From Pseudomonadota bacterium (GTDB lineage Bacteria > Pseudomonadota > Alphaproteobacteria > Sphingomonadales > Sphingomonadaceae), in contig JAKOWQ010000229.1 of assembly GCA_029781465.1 (NCBI GenBank), positions 1 through 7,914 on the forward strand: a DNA stretch of 7,914 nucleotides, read 5' to 3'. Made by a program: the position numbers and the translations under genes. Every line of letters starts with the position of its first letter. The stretch's first letter is position 1. The notes below the pieces were generated by a model, which did not search any database, was not told where the DNA came from, and was given only the letters and a program-made list of their open reading frames with translations. Positions 1 to 6,036 of the stretch are shown one piece after another.

Positions 1-1247
1 AGGTCGTCGCGCTGGTCAAAGACGGCAAGGAAGTGGACAGTGCCTCGGCCGACGATGCGGTTGCTGTGATCGTCAATCAGACCCCGTTCTATGGCGAAAG
101 CGGTGGTCAGATGGGCGATGCCGGAACGATCACGGGTGCCGGCGGGCTGAGGCTGACTGTGGCTGACACTTCCAAGCCGCTGGGCAAGCTTCATGCCCAT
201 CATGCCAGGATTGCCGAAGGGGCGATCAAGGTGGGCGACATGGTGCGGCTCGATATCGACTCCGTACGCCGCGATGCGATCCGGTCCAACCATTCGGCAA
301 CGCACCTGCTTCATGCCGCGCTGCGGGGCCGCCTGGGGGCGCATGTGACGCAGAAGGGTTCGCTGGTTGCGCCTGACCGACTACGCTTCGATTTCTCGCA
401 TCCCGCCGCGCTCTCGCCTGAGGATATCGCCGCGATCGAGCGCGAGGTGAACGCGCAGATCCGCGGCAACGAGCAGGTGGTCACACGGCTGATGAGCCCC
501 GACGACGCTGTCGCAGCGGGTGCGATGGCGCTGTTCGGCGAGAAATATGGCGATGAAGTTCGCGTGCTGTCGATGGGCAGCGAGGCGGGTCACTCCTATT
601 CGGTCGAGCTGTGCGGGGGCACCCATGTGCGTGCATTGGGCGAAATTGGGGTGTTCCGCGTCGTCAGCGAAAGCGCAGTCAGTTCGGGCGTGCGCCGGAT
701 CGAGGCGCTGACCGGAGAAGGCGCGCGGACCTGGCTGGTCGGACGCGAGGAAGCGCTCAAAAGCACGGCGGGCCTGCTCAAGACCACGCCCGACGAGGTC
801 GAGTCGCGTGTTGCCGTGCTGCTCGACGAGCGCCGCAAGCTCGAGCGCGATCTGGCCGAGGCGAAAAAGGCACTGGCGCTGGGCGGCGGTGGAGGCAAGG
901 CCGAAGCGGCTGACGAAGAGATCGGCGGGATGAAGTTTTCCGGCCAGGTGCTCGAGGGCCTCGATCCCAAGGAACTGCGCGGTCTGCTCGATACGGCCAA
1001 GGCGCGGATGGGATCGGGTGTGGCGGCAATTGTGGCAGTCAACGAAGGCAAGGCCAGCATCGCTGCGGCGGTGACAGACGATCTGACCGGCAAGGTCAGC
1101 GCGGTCGATCTGGTCCGCGCCGGGGTCGAGGCGCTGGGCGGCAAGGGTGGCGGCGGTCGGCCCGACATGGCCCAGGGCGGCGGCCCCGATGGCTCCAAAG
1201 CAGCAGAGGCGATCGCGGCGGCGAAGGCTGTGCTGAGCGGCGCCTAA
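1..1247 (+). CDS. alaS: Alanine--tRNA ligase, C-terminal part (5' end outside window)
   Basis: This is the C-terminal 414 residues of alanyl-tRNA synthetase, which charges tRNA-Ala with alanine and hydrolyses mischarged Ser/Gly-tRNA-Ala in the cytoplasm. The frame is open from base 3, so the GTG at 33 is internal. About 460 N-terminal residues (the aminoacylation domain) lie upstream, judging from the usual length near 880. Visible parts, in order: the FYGESGGQMGD segment; the editing-domain zinc motif HSATH (bases 291-305); its partner CGGTH (612-626); the SSGVRRIEALTG segment; a charged coiled coil (about 780-880); and the C-Ala domain ending in a glycine-rich GGKGGGGRPDMAQGGG stretch typical of the family. 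All four editing zinc ligands (two His, one Cys, one His) are present, so the editing site looks intact. The TAA stop overlaps the stop of the convergent antiporter gene, and I see no terminator after it. Confidence 0.97.
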   Translation, partial: VVALVKDGKEVDSASADDAVAVIVNQTPFYGESGGQMGDAGTITGAGGLRLTVADTSKPLGKLHAHHARIAEGAIKVGDMVRLDIDSVRRDAIRSNHSATHLLHAALRGRLGAHVTQKGSLVAPDRLRFDFSHPAALSPEDIAAIEREVNAQIRGNEQVVTRLMSPDDAVAAGAMALFGEKYGDEVRVLSMGSEAGHSYSVELCGGTHVRALGEIGVFRVVSESAVSSGVRRIEALTGEGARTWLVGREEALKSTAGLLKTTPDEVESRVAVLLDERRKLERDLAEAKKALALGGGGGKAEAADEEIGGMKFSGQVLEGLDPKELRGLLDTAKARMGSGVAAIVAVNEGKASIAAAVTDDLTGKVSAVDLVRAGVEALGGKGGGGRPDMAQGGGPDGSKAAEAIAAAKAVLSGA

Positions 1248-3022
1248 CCCGCGCGTTCGCGCAGGCTTGCGCTTTTCAGCTTGGGTTTTGCGTCCAGCTC
1301 GCCCTGCTCCTTGATTCGGGCGCGGAATTCATCGCGCTTTTCGTGGATGCTGGCGATCACGAAGCCCATCGGCACGCCCACGTCGACCAGCACCGCCTCG
1401 GACAGTTGAAGGCTGCCCTCCAGCGTCTGCGGCACGGCAGTGCTGGCCCCGGCGCGATAGAGAGCGGCGGCATGGTTGGCGTCGCGCGCGCGGGCAATGA
1501 TCGGCAGATCGGGAAAGCGGGCGCGCAGCTTGCGAACCAGCCGCTGCGCCAGAACCGGCTCGTCCATGGTCAGCACCACCGCTTTGGCGCTGGCTAGCCC
1601 TAGCCGGTCCAACGTGCCTTCGCGGGTGGCATCGCCAAAGCCGATCGCATACCCCTGCTTCAGCCCGCGCGCGACCTGATCCGCATCGAGGTCGATCGCG
1701 ACATAGGGCTGATCGTGGCGGCGCAGCATGTCGGCGATCAAGCGCCCGACCCGGTCAAAACCTACGATAATGGTGCGCGCCTCTTCTCCATCAAGCCTGG
1801 GCGGGGCCACCCCCGCGAGATCGACCCGCCGCGCCAGCCAGCGCCCGGCGATGGCGAGGATCGGGGTGACGGTCATCCCGATCGCGGTGACGATCTGCCA
1901 GAATTGCGCCGCGTCCCTGCGGATAAGCCCGACGCTGATCGCGGTGGTAAGTACGATCAGGGTGGTTTCGGATGGGCTGGCAAGCAGGATACCGGCCTCT
2001 GTTGCAGTGGCGGTGCGCGCACCGTCGAGCCGCAGCAGCAGCCCGGTGACCAGCGCCTTGGCGCAGAAAACCAGCACCACCGCAACTGCCAGCTCGCCCG
2101 CGCGGTCCCACACCATGCCAAGATCGAGGCTCATCCCGACCGTCAGCAGGAATACCCCCAGCGCAAGGCCCTTGAATGGCTCGATCATCGCCTCGACTTC
2201 GGCGTGGTATTCGGTCTCCGCGATCAGCAATCCGGCGATCAGCGCGCCGACGATCGGAGACAGCCCGGCCGCCCCGGTCACCAGTGAGGCGAAAATCACC
2301 ACCAGTAGGCTTGCGGCCAGGAACAGCTCGGGGCTTTTGGTCCGCGCCGCCTGGGCGAAAAGGCGCGGCAAGCCAAGGCGCCCGAACACCAGCAATGCCC
2401 CCAGCACCAGCGCGCCGCGTCCCGCCACGGCCAGAAACTCGCCGATTTCCGGTACGTTATCCCCTCGGCCCATCGCGCCAAGCAGGAAGATGATCGGAAC
2501 TAGCGCGATATCCTCAAACAGCAACATGCCCAGCGCCGCGCGGCCTACGGGGGTGCCGGTATCTGCGATCCGCAGCACCAGCGCGGTTGAGGAAAGCGCC
2601 AGCGCGAGGCCGAGCGCGAAAGCAGTGGGGGCGGAATTGCCAAGAGCCATCAGCACCAGCGCGATCAGCACCGCGCAGCCAATCAGCTCCATCGCGCCCA
2701 GCCGGAATATCGTTCGCCGCATCTGCCAGAGCCGCGCAAACGAAAGCTCCAGCCCGATCGAAAACAGCAGCAGCACGATGCCGAATTCGGCGAAAGGGCC
2801 CAGCCGCGCGGGATCGCTGATCGTGACGTAGGCCAGCCAGGGTCGTTCGCCTACCGCTCCGCCCAGCCCGAACGGGCCAACCAGCATTCCCACCACAATG
2901 AAGCCGATCACCGGGGTGATCCGGAACCGGGCGAACAGCGGGATCACGATCCCCGCCGCGCCAAGGATCACCAGCGCATCGCCAAGCGTGGAGTTGGGTA
3001 CGAATTCCGCAGGACCGGCCAT
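1244..3022 (-). CDS. CPA2-family cation:proton antiporter with RCK domain (Kef/RosB-like)
   Basis: A 592-residue inner-membrane protein, the usual length for Kef-type potassium/proton antiporters. Residues about 12-395 form a hydrophobic Na/H-exchanger domain with about 12 membrane segments. Family landmarks are the LLLFSIGLEL helix (84-93), the ALSSTALVL helix (142-150), the LLFED motif with the conserved transport aspartate (D171), and the HAEVEAMIEPFKGLALG loop followed by TVGMSLD (273-300), matching the Kef regulatory loop. Residues about 415-540 are a TrkA-N/RCK Rossmann domain (GFDRVGR at 421-427, acidic strand end YVAID) followed by VPQTLEGSLQLSEAVL. By family it should exchange K+ or Na+ for H+ under nucleotide control; the ion cannot be told from sequence. 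The second glycine of the GxGxxG motif is aspartate (D423). The ATG start fits the hydrophobic N-terminus, but no clear Shine-Dalgarno sequence precedes it. The gene is set off from icd upstream by a hairpin, so it is probably transcribed alone. Confidence 0.93.
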   Translation of the reverse strand: MAGPAEFVPNSTLGDALVILGAAGIVIPLFARFRITPVIGFIVVGMLVGPFGLGGAVGERPWLAYVTISDPARLGPFAEFGIVLLLFSIGLELSFARLWQMRRTIFRLGAMELIGCAVLIALVLMALGNSAPTAFALGLALALSSTALVLRIADTGTPVGRAALGMLLFEDIALVPIIFLLGAMGRGDNVPEIGEFLAVAGRGALVLGALLVFGRLGLPRLFAQAARTKSPELFLAASLLVVIFASLVTGAAGLSPIVGALIAGLLIAETEYHAEVEAMIEPFKGLALGVFLLTVGMSLDLGMVWDRAGELAVAVVLVFCAKALVTGLLLRLDGARTATATEAGILLASPSETTLIVLTTAISVGLIRRDAAQFWQIVTAIGMTVTPILAIAGRWLARRVDLAGVAPPRLDGEEARTIIVGFDRVGRLIADMLRRHDQPYVAIDLDADQVARGLKQGYAIGFGDATREGTLDRLGLASAKAVVLTMDEPVLAQRLVRKLRARFPDLPIIARARDANHAAALYRAGASTAVPQTLEGSLQLSEAVLVDVGVPMGFVIASIHEKRDEFRARIKEQGELDAKPKLKSASLRERAG

Positions 3023-3068
3023 GGCGCGACTATGGCAAAGCGCGCGGTTCAGTTACAGCCCTCAATAA

Positions 3069-3108
3069 CGAAAGCGGCGGCCAAGGTATCCCGGGCCGCC
3101 GCTTTTCG
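3069..3108 (-). terminator. Rho-independent-type hairpin after icd
   Basis: A perfect 12-bp inverted repeat (3071-3082 with 3094-3105, arms AAAGCGGCGGCC and GGCCGCCGCTTT) surrounds an 11-base loop. It starts 20 bases past the icd stop. In the icd direction it is followed by CGTTATTG, so the U-tract is short and broken. The stem is GC-rich and A/T-flanked on both sides, so it may act in both directions, but only icd reads into it directly. It separates icd from the antiporter gene. Confidence 0.8.
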
Positions 3109-3127
3109 TATCAGAATGCCGGTGGTG

Positions 3128-4351
3128 CTATTGCCACGCGCCCATTTCGGTTTCGAGGTTCTGCACGATCGCCTCGAAGAAGCCTTCGGTGGTCAGCCAG
3201 TTCTGGTCGGGGCCGATCAGCAGCGCCAGATCCTTGGTCATCTTGCCGCTCTCGACCGTGTCGATGCAGACCTTTTCCAGCGTTTCGGCGAAACGCACCA
3301 CTTCGGGGGTCTCGTCGAACTTGCCGCGATAGATCAGGCCGCGGGTCCAGGCGAAGATGCTGGCGATCGGATTGGTGCTGGTCTGCTGGCCCTTCTGGTG
3401 CTGGCGGTAGTGACGGGTGACGGTGCCGTGCGCGGCCTCTGCCTCCACGGTCTTGCCATCGGGGGTCATCAGCACCGAGGTCATCAGACCCAGCGAGCCG
3501 AAGCCCTGTGCGACCTGATCGGACTGGACGTCGCCGTCGTAGTTCTTGCAGGCCCAGATGAACTTGCCCGACCACTTCAGCGCCGAGGCCACCATGTCGT
3601 CGATCAGGCGGTGTTCGTAAACGATGCCCAGCTTGTCGAACTGTTCCTTGAAGCCTTCACTTTCGAACACTTCCGCGAACAGATCCTTGAAGCGGCCGTC
3701 ATAGGCCTTGAGGATCGTGTTCTTGGTCGAAAGATAGACCGGCCAGTTGCGACCGATGCCATAGTTGAAGCTGGCACGGGCGAAATCACGGATCGAATCG
3801 TCGAGATTGTACATCGCCAGCGCCACGCCCGACGAGGGGAACTGGAACACCTCCTCGTCGATCTTCTCGCCGTTCTCGCCTTCCCATACCAGCCGCAACT
3901 TGCCGGCGCCCGGAACGCGGAAGTCGGTCGCCTTGTACTGGTCGCCAAAGGCATGGCGGCCAACCACGATCGGATCGGTCCAGCCCGGGATCAGCCGGGG
4001 AACGTTCTGCATCACGATCGGTTCGCGGAACACCACCCCGCCCAGGATGTTGCGGATCGTGCCGTTGGGGCTCTTCCACATCTTCTTGAGGCCGAATTCC
4101 TCGACCCGGGCTTCGTCCGGGGTGATCGTCGCGCACTTCACGCCGACGCCGAATTCACGGATCGCATTGGCCGAATCGACCGTGATCCGGTCATTGGTCT
4201 CGTCGCGCTTTTCGATCCCCAGGTCGTAGTATTTCAGGTCGACGTCGAGGTAGGGCAGGATCAGGCGTTCGCGGATCCACTGCCAGATGATGCGGGTCAT
4301 TTCGTCGCCGTCGATTTCGACGACCGGGTTCTTCACCTTGATCTTGCCCAT
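3128..4351 (-). CDS. icd: NADP-dependent isocitrate dehydrogenase (eukaryote-like, type II)
   Basis: A 407-residue TCA-cycle enzyme oxidising isocitrate to 2-oxoglutarate with CO2 and NADPH release (EC 1.1.1.42). It is full length for the homodimeric class that includes human IDH1. Its N-terminal third shares human IDH1 numbering: the isocitrate-binding SPNGTIR at 94-100, R109, the GRHAFGDQY motif with R132, and the catalytic Y139. Metal-binding aspartates lie at D251 and in NYDGDVQSD (D274, D278). EAEAAHGTVTRHY (303-315) carries the NADP-site residues. All key residues are present. I chose the ATG at 4351 because the protein then begins MGKIKVKNPVVEIDGDEMTR as in homologues; an upstream in-frame ATG at 4441 adds 30 unrelated residues. 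A purine-rich stretch (GGGGAAAGACGAAG) lies before the start. It is divergent from the crotonase gene and ends in a terminator hairpin, so it is likely monocistronic. Confidence 0.98.
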   Translation of the reverse strand: MGKIKVKNPVVEIDGDEMTRIIWQWIRERLILPYLDVDLKYYDLGIEKRDETNDRITVDSANAIREFGVGVKCATITPDEARVEEFGLKKMWKSPNGTIRNILGGVVFREPIVMQNVPRLIPGWTDPIVVGRHAFGDQYKATDFRVPGAGKLRLVWEGENGEKIDEEVFQFPSSGVALAMYNLDDSIRDFARASFNYGIGRNWPVYLSTKNTILKAYDGRFKDLFAEVFESEGFKEQFDKLGIVYEHRLIDDMVASALKWSGKFIWACKNYDGDVQSDQVAQGFGSLGLMTSVLMTPDGKTVEAEAAHGTVTRHYRQHQKGQQTSTNPIASIFAWTRGLIYRGKFDETPEVVRFAETLEKVCIDTVESGKMTKDLALLIGPDQNWLTTEGFFEAIVQNLETEMGAWQ

Positions 4352-4395
4352 CGTTCTTCGTCTTTCCCCGGGGAGTTTGCTTGCGATTCCCGGAC

Positions 4396-4423
4396 CCCTT
4401 AGCAGGTGAGCGACATGGCGCAA
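4396..4423 (-). promoter_or_regulatory. Tentative icd promoter in the divergent icd/crotonase spacer
   Basis: On the minus strand TTGCGC (4423-4418) and TAAGGG (4401-4396) are separated by 16 bases and would start a transcript near 4389, leaving a leader of about 38 nt before icd. The -35 match is fair and the -10 match is poor. The spacer 4352-4519 must hold promoters for both genes. On the plus side TGGACA (4449-4454) with TAGGCA 18 bases on, and the AT-rich run 4471-4500, are the only candidates I see for the crotonase gene, and they are weak. Confidence 0.25.
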
Positions 4424-4503
4424 GTTCGCGCTTTCGCCCAATTCGCGCTGGACAGGGCAGGGGCGATGCGAATAGGCATTTAAGCAATCGATTAAACATT
4501 CGC

Positions 4504-4511
4504 AGAGAGGA
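4504..4511 (+). promoter_or_regulatory. Ribosome binding site of the crotonase gene
   Basis: AGAGAGGA lies 8 bases before the ATG at 4520. It is the clearest Shine-Dalgarno match ahead of any gene in the window and fixes this start. Confidence 0.75.
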
Positions 4512-4519
4512 TTCCCATC

Positions 4520-5287
4520 ATGAGCGAAGCGAGCGAAGTCCTGACCGAAGTCGATGGCGGCGTACTGATCGTTACGATGAACCGTCCCGAGGCCAAGAAC
4601 GCGATGAACAAGGCCCAGGCGGAAGGGATCGCAGCGGCGATGGACCGGCTGGAAGCAGACGACAGTCTGCGCTGCGCGATCTTGACCGGGGCGGGCGGAA
4701 CGTTTTGCTCGGGCATGGATCTCAAGGGCTTCCTGCGCGGCGAGCGGCCCTCGATCGAAGGCAGGGGCTTTGGCGGGCTGACCGAATGGACCCCGAAGAA
4801 GCCTGTTATTGCGGCGGTCGATGGCTATGCACTCGCGGGTGGGATGGAACTGGCGCTCAGCTGCGATCTGATCGTTGCCAGCGCGGGATCAAAATTCGGC
4901 ATTCCCGAGGCCAAGCGCGGCCTTGCCGCCGCGGCCGGCGGACTGATCAAGCTGCCGCGCCAGATTCCGCCGCGCATCGCGATGGAACTGGCGCTGACCG
5001 GTGATTTCATCGACGCCGCGCGCGCCTATGAGCTGGGCTTCATCAATCGCATCACCGATGGCCCGGCGATTGGAGGCGCAAAGGAGCTCGCCGCCCGGAT
5101 CGCCGAAAACGGCCCGCTGGCGCTGATCGCATCGAAGGCGATCGTGCGCGATTCGCATTCGTGGAGCGATGAAGAGATGTGGCAGAAGCAGGCCGCCTAT
5201 ATCGCCCCGGTCTTCGTCAGCCAGGATGCCCGCGAAGGGGCTGCCGCCTTTGCCGAAAAACGCAAGCCAAACTGGCAAGGCAAATAA
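4520..5287 (+). CDS. Crotonase-fold enoyl-CoA hydratase/isomerase family protein
   Basis: A 255-residue cytoplasmic enzyme of the crotonase superfamily, at the usual single-domain length. Residues MNRPEAKNAMN (20-30) open the fold. ILTGAGGTFCSGMDLKGF (54-71) carries the first oxyanion-hole segment and the CoA-binding region. KPVIAAVDGYALAGGMELALSCDL (94-117) carries the second oxyanion-hole segment. E110 in GGME and E130 in FGIPE stand 20 residues apart, matching the two catalytic glutamates (E144 and E164) of rat mitochondrial enoyl-CoA hydratase. Both are retained, so hydratase activity on a 2-enoyl-CoA is the best guess. The superfamily also includes isomerases, dehydratases and thioesterase-like members, so the substrate is open. 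No other beta-oxidation gene is adjacent. The gene is followed 23 bases later by a strong terminator shared with the tRNA gene, so it appears monocistronic. Confidence 0.9.
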   Translation: MSEASEVLTEVDGGVLIVTMNRPEAKNAMNKAQAEGIAAAMDRLEADDSLRCAILTGAGGTFCSGMDLKGFLRGERPSIEGRGFGGLTEWTPKKPVIAAVDGYALAGGMELALSCDLIVASAGSKFGIPEAKRGLAAAAGGLIKLPRQIPPRIAMELALTGDFIDAARAYELGFINRITDGPAIGGAKELAARIAENGPLALIASKAIVRDSHSWSDEEMWQKQAAYIAPVFVSQDAREGAAAFAEKRKPNWQGK

Positions 5288-5310
5288 GCCGCATGGCAAC
5301 TGCCGCAACG

Positions 5311-5340
5311 AAAAAGGCCCCGGATTTCCGGGGCCTTTTC
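5311..5340. terminator. Bidirectional intrinsic terminator between the crotonase gene and tRNA-Val
   Basis: A perfect 12-bp stem (5312-5323 with 5328-5339, GC core GGCCCCGG/CCGGGGCC flanked by A4 and T4) closes a 4-base loop. Read on the plus strand it ends in TTTT after the crotonase gene. Read on the minus strand it ends in TTTTT, 7 bases past the CCA end of the tRNA gene. It can therefore end both convergent transcripts. Confidence 0.92.
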
Positions 5341-5346
5341 AGCGAA

Positions 5347-5421
5347 TGGTGGGCGTAGCAAGGATTGAACTTGCGACCCCTACGATGTCAACATAGTGCT
5401 CTACCACTGAGCTATACGCCC
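5347..5421 (-). tRNA. tRNA-Val (anticodon GAC), CCA encoded
   Basis: A 75-base cloverleaf folds on the minus strand. The 7-bp acceptor stem is GGGCGTA/TACGCCC, and the D arm is GCTC-AGTGGTA-GAGC. The anticodon arm CTATG-TTGACAT-CGTAG shows anticodon GAC, which reads valine GUC (and GUU less well). The variable loop has 5 bases and the T arm GCAAG-TTCAATC-CTTGC is standard. The discriminator is A and the CCA end is encoded in the DNA. All stems are fully paired. It stands alone, without other tRNA genes, 78 bases downstream of cpdR on the same strand. I found no convincing promoter of its own. tRNA 3' ends are common integration sites, but nothing here looks like an integrated element. Confidence 0.97.
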
Positions 5422-5461
5422 GGCACCATTCGGCTTGCCCTGCGCCTATGCGACCGGGCAG

Positions 5462-5485
5462 GGGAGCGCCATTAGCGGGGCTCCC
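5462..5485 (-). terminator. Possible weak hairpin after cpdR
   Basis: GGGAGC (5462-5467) can pair with GCTCCC (5480-5485) around a 12-base loop, 15 bases beyond the cpdR stop. There is no U-tract, and the stem has only 6 bp. A competing pairing CCCTGC/GCAGGG lies just beyond it. If it does not stop transcription, cpdR transcripts could run into the tRNA gene. Confidence 0.3.
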
Positions 5486-5499
5486 GGTGGGATGCAACC

Positions 5500-5874
5500 C
5501 TAGATCGAGGCTTGCGCCTGCTGACCGAAAATCCGTTCCACCTCCAGCACCAGATCGCGCAGGTGGAAGGGCTTGGAAAGGACTTTGGCCTGGGGCGCCT
5601 CGCGGCTGGCTTTAAGCGTTACTGCGGCAAAGCCGGTGATGAACATCACCTTGGTCTTGGGGCTGATCTCGGCGCAGCGCTGGGCAAGCTCGATCCCGTC
5701 CATCTCGGGCATGACGATATCGGAAAGCAGCAGGTCGAAATCGCCCATTTCCAGAAGCGGGACCGCCGCCGTTCCACGATCGACCGCGATCACTTCATAG
5801 CCCGCGTTTTCGAGCGCGCGCGCCAGATAGGTGCGCATGGCCTCTTCGTCTTCGGCAAGCAGGATGCGGATCAT
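5500..5874 (-). CDS. cpdR: CpdR-type single-domain response regulator
   Basis: A 124-residue stand-alone receiver domain with no output domain. E8/D9 form the acidic pocket, D52 in LLLSDIVMPEMDG is the phosphoacceptor, T80 is in MFITGFAAV, and K101 is in VLSKPFHLRDLV. The strings RILLAED, DIVMPxMDGIELA, FITGFAAV and KVLSKPFHLRDLV match Caulobacter CpdR closely as I recall it. There CpdR, when unphosphorylated, brings ClpXP to the cell pole and promotes degradation of CtrA and other substrates; the CckA-ChpT relay phosphorylates and switches it off. The same role is inferred here. I chose the ATG at 5874 because homologues begin M-x-RILLAED; an in-frame upstream ATG at 5928 would add 18 residues unlike the family. 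The ribosome binding site is weak. It is divergent from the amidohydrolase gene. Confidence 0.93.
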   Translation of the reverse strand: MIRILLAEDEEAMRTYLARALENAGYEVIAVDRGTAAVPLLEMGDFDLLLSDIVMPEMDGIELAQRCAEISPKTKVMFITGFAAVTLKASREAPQAKVLSKPFHLRDLVLEVERIFGQQAQASI

Positions 5875-5932
5875 TGCGTCGGGTCCATTCGGTTGGTCGG
5901 GCGCGACTCCCAGCCCCCTGGGATGCACCTGC

Positions 5933-5953
5933 TACATACACGGGGGCGGTTAA
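5933..5953 (-). promoter_or_regulatory. Possible cpdR promoter with a CtrA-like half-site
   Basis: On the minus strand TTAACC (5953-5948) matches the core of the CtrA half-site TTAACCAT. It lies 9 bases before TATGTA (5938-5933), a possible -10. That spacing suits an activator site over the -35 region and would start transcription near 5926. Only one half-site is present; the second TTAA expected 7 bases upstream is missing. The call is therefore tentative. Confidence 0.25.
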
Positions 5954-6001
5954 CAATCTTGCCTCAAATCGACCGGTGACCCGCTGCGATACAGCCAGTT
6001 T

Positions 6002-6030
6002 TTGACAGTCCGGCAATTAGGGGCGAGCAT
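6002..6030 (+). promoter_or_regulatory. Possible promoter of the amidohydrolase gene (perfect -35)
   Basis: TTGACA (6002-6007) is a perfect sigma70 -35 hexamer. With 17-base spacing the -10 would be GAGCAT (6025-6030), a poor match. The transcript would begin near 6037, at the first possible start codon, implying a leaderless message or use of the later ATG at 6109. Confidence 0.35.
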
Positions 6031-6036
6031 GGAGCC

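Noticed and set aside
596..1198. Minus-strand open frame opposite alaS
   Set aside because: Low-complexity Ser/Pro/Ala translation opposite conserved AlaRS motifs.
1728..2831. Plus-strand open frame opposite the antiporter gene
   Set aside because: Ser/Ala/Pro/Arg-rich translation with no domain; it is a shadow of the antiporter's codon bias.
3061..3110. Palindrome as a mobile REP-like repeat
   Set aside because: Only one copy is seen in the window and its place after icd fits a terminator; a genome-wide count would be needed to call it a repeat family.
3032..4402. Long plus-strand open frame (456 codons) opposite icd
   Set aside because: It mirrors the icd codons. Its protein is rich in His, Asp and Arg with no recognisable fold, as expected from the complement of a high-GC gene, and icd is certain.
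4352..4441. Upstream ATG (4441) as the icd start
   Set aside because: The 30 extra residues do not resemble any IDH N-terminus; the start at 4351 gives the standard 407-residue protein with IDH1-like numbering.
5347..5421. tRNA-Val as an attachment site for an integrated element
   Set aside because: No integrase, no partial tRNA repeat and no change in base composition on either side.
5875..5928. Upstream ATG (5928) as the cpdR start
   Set aside because: It adds 18 residues before the receiver domain's first strand, which no CpdR-like protein I know has.
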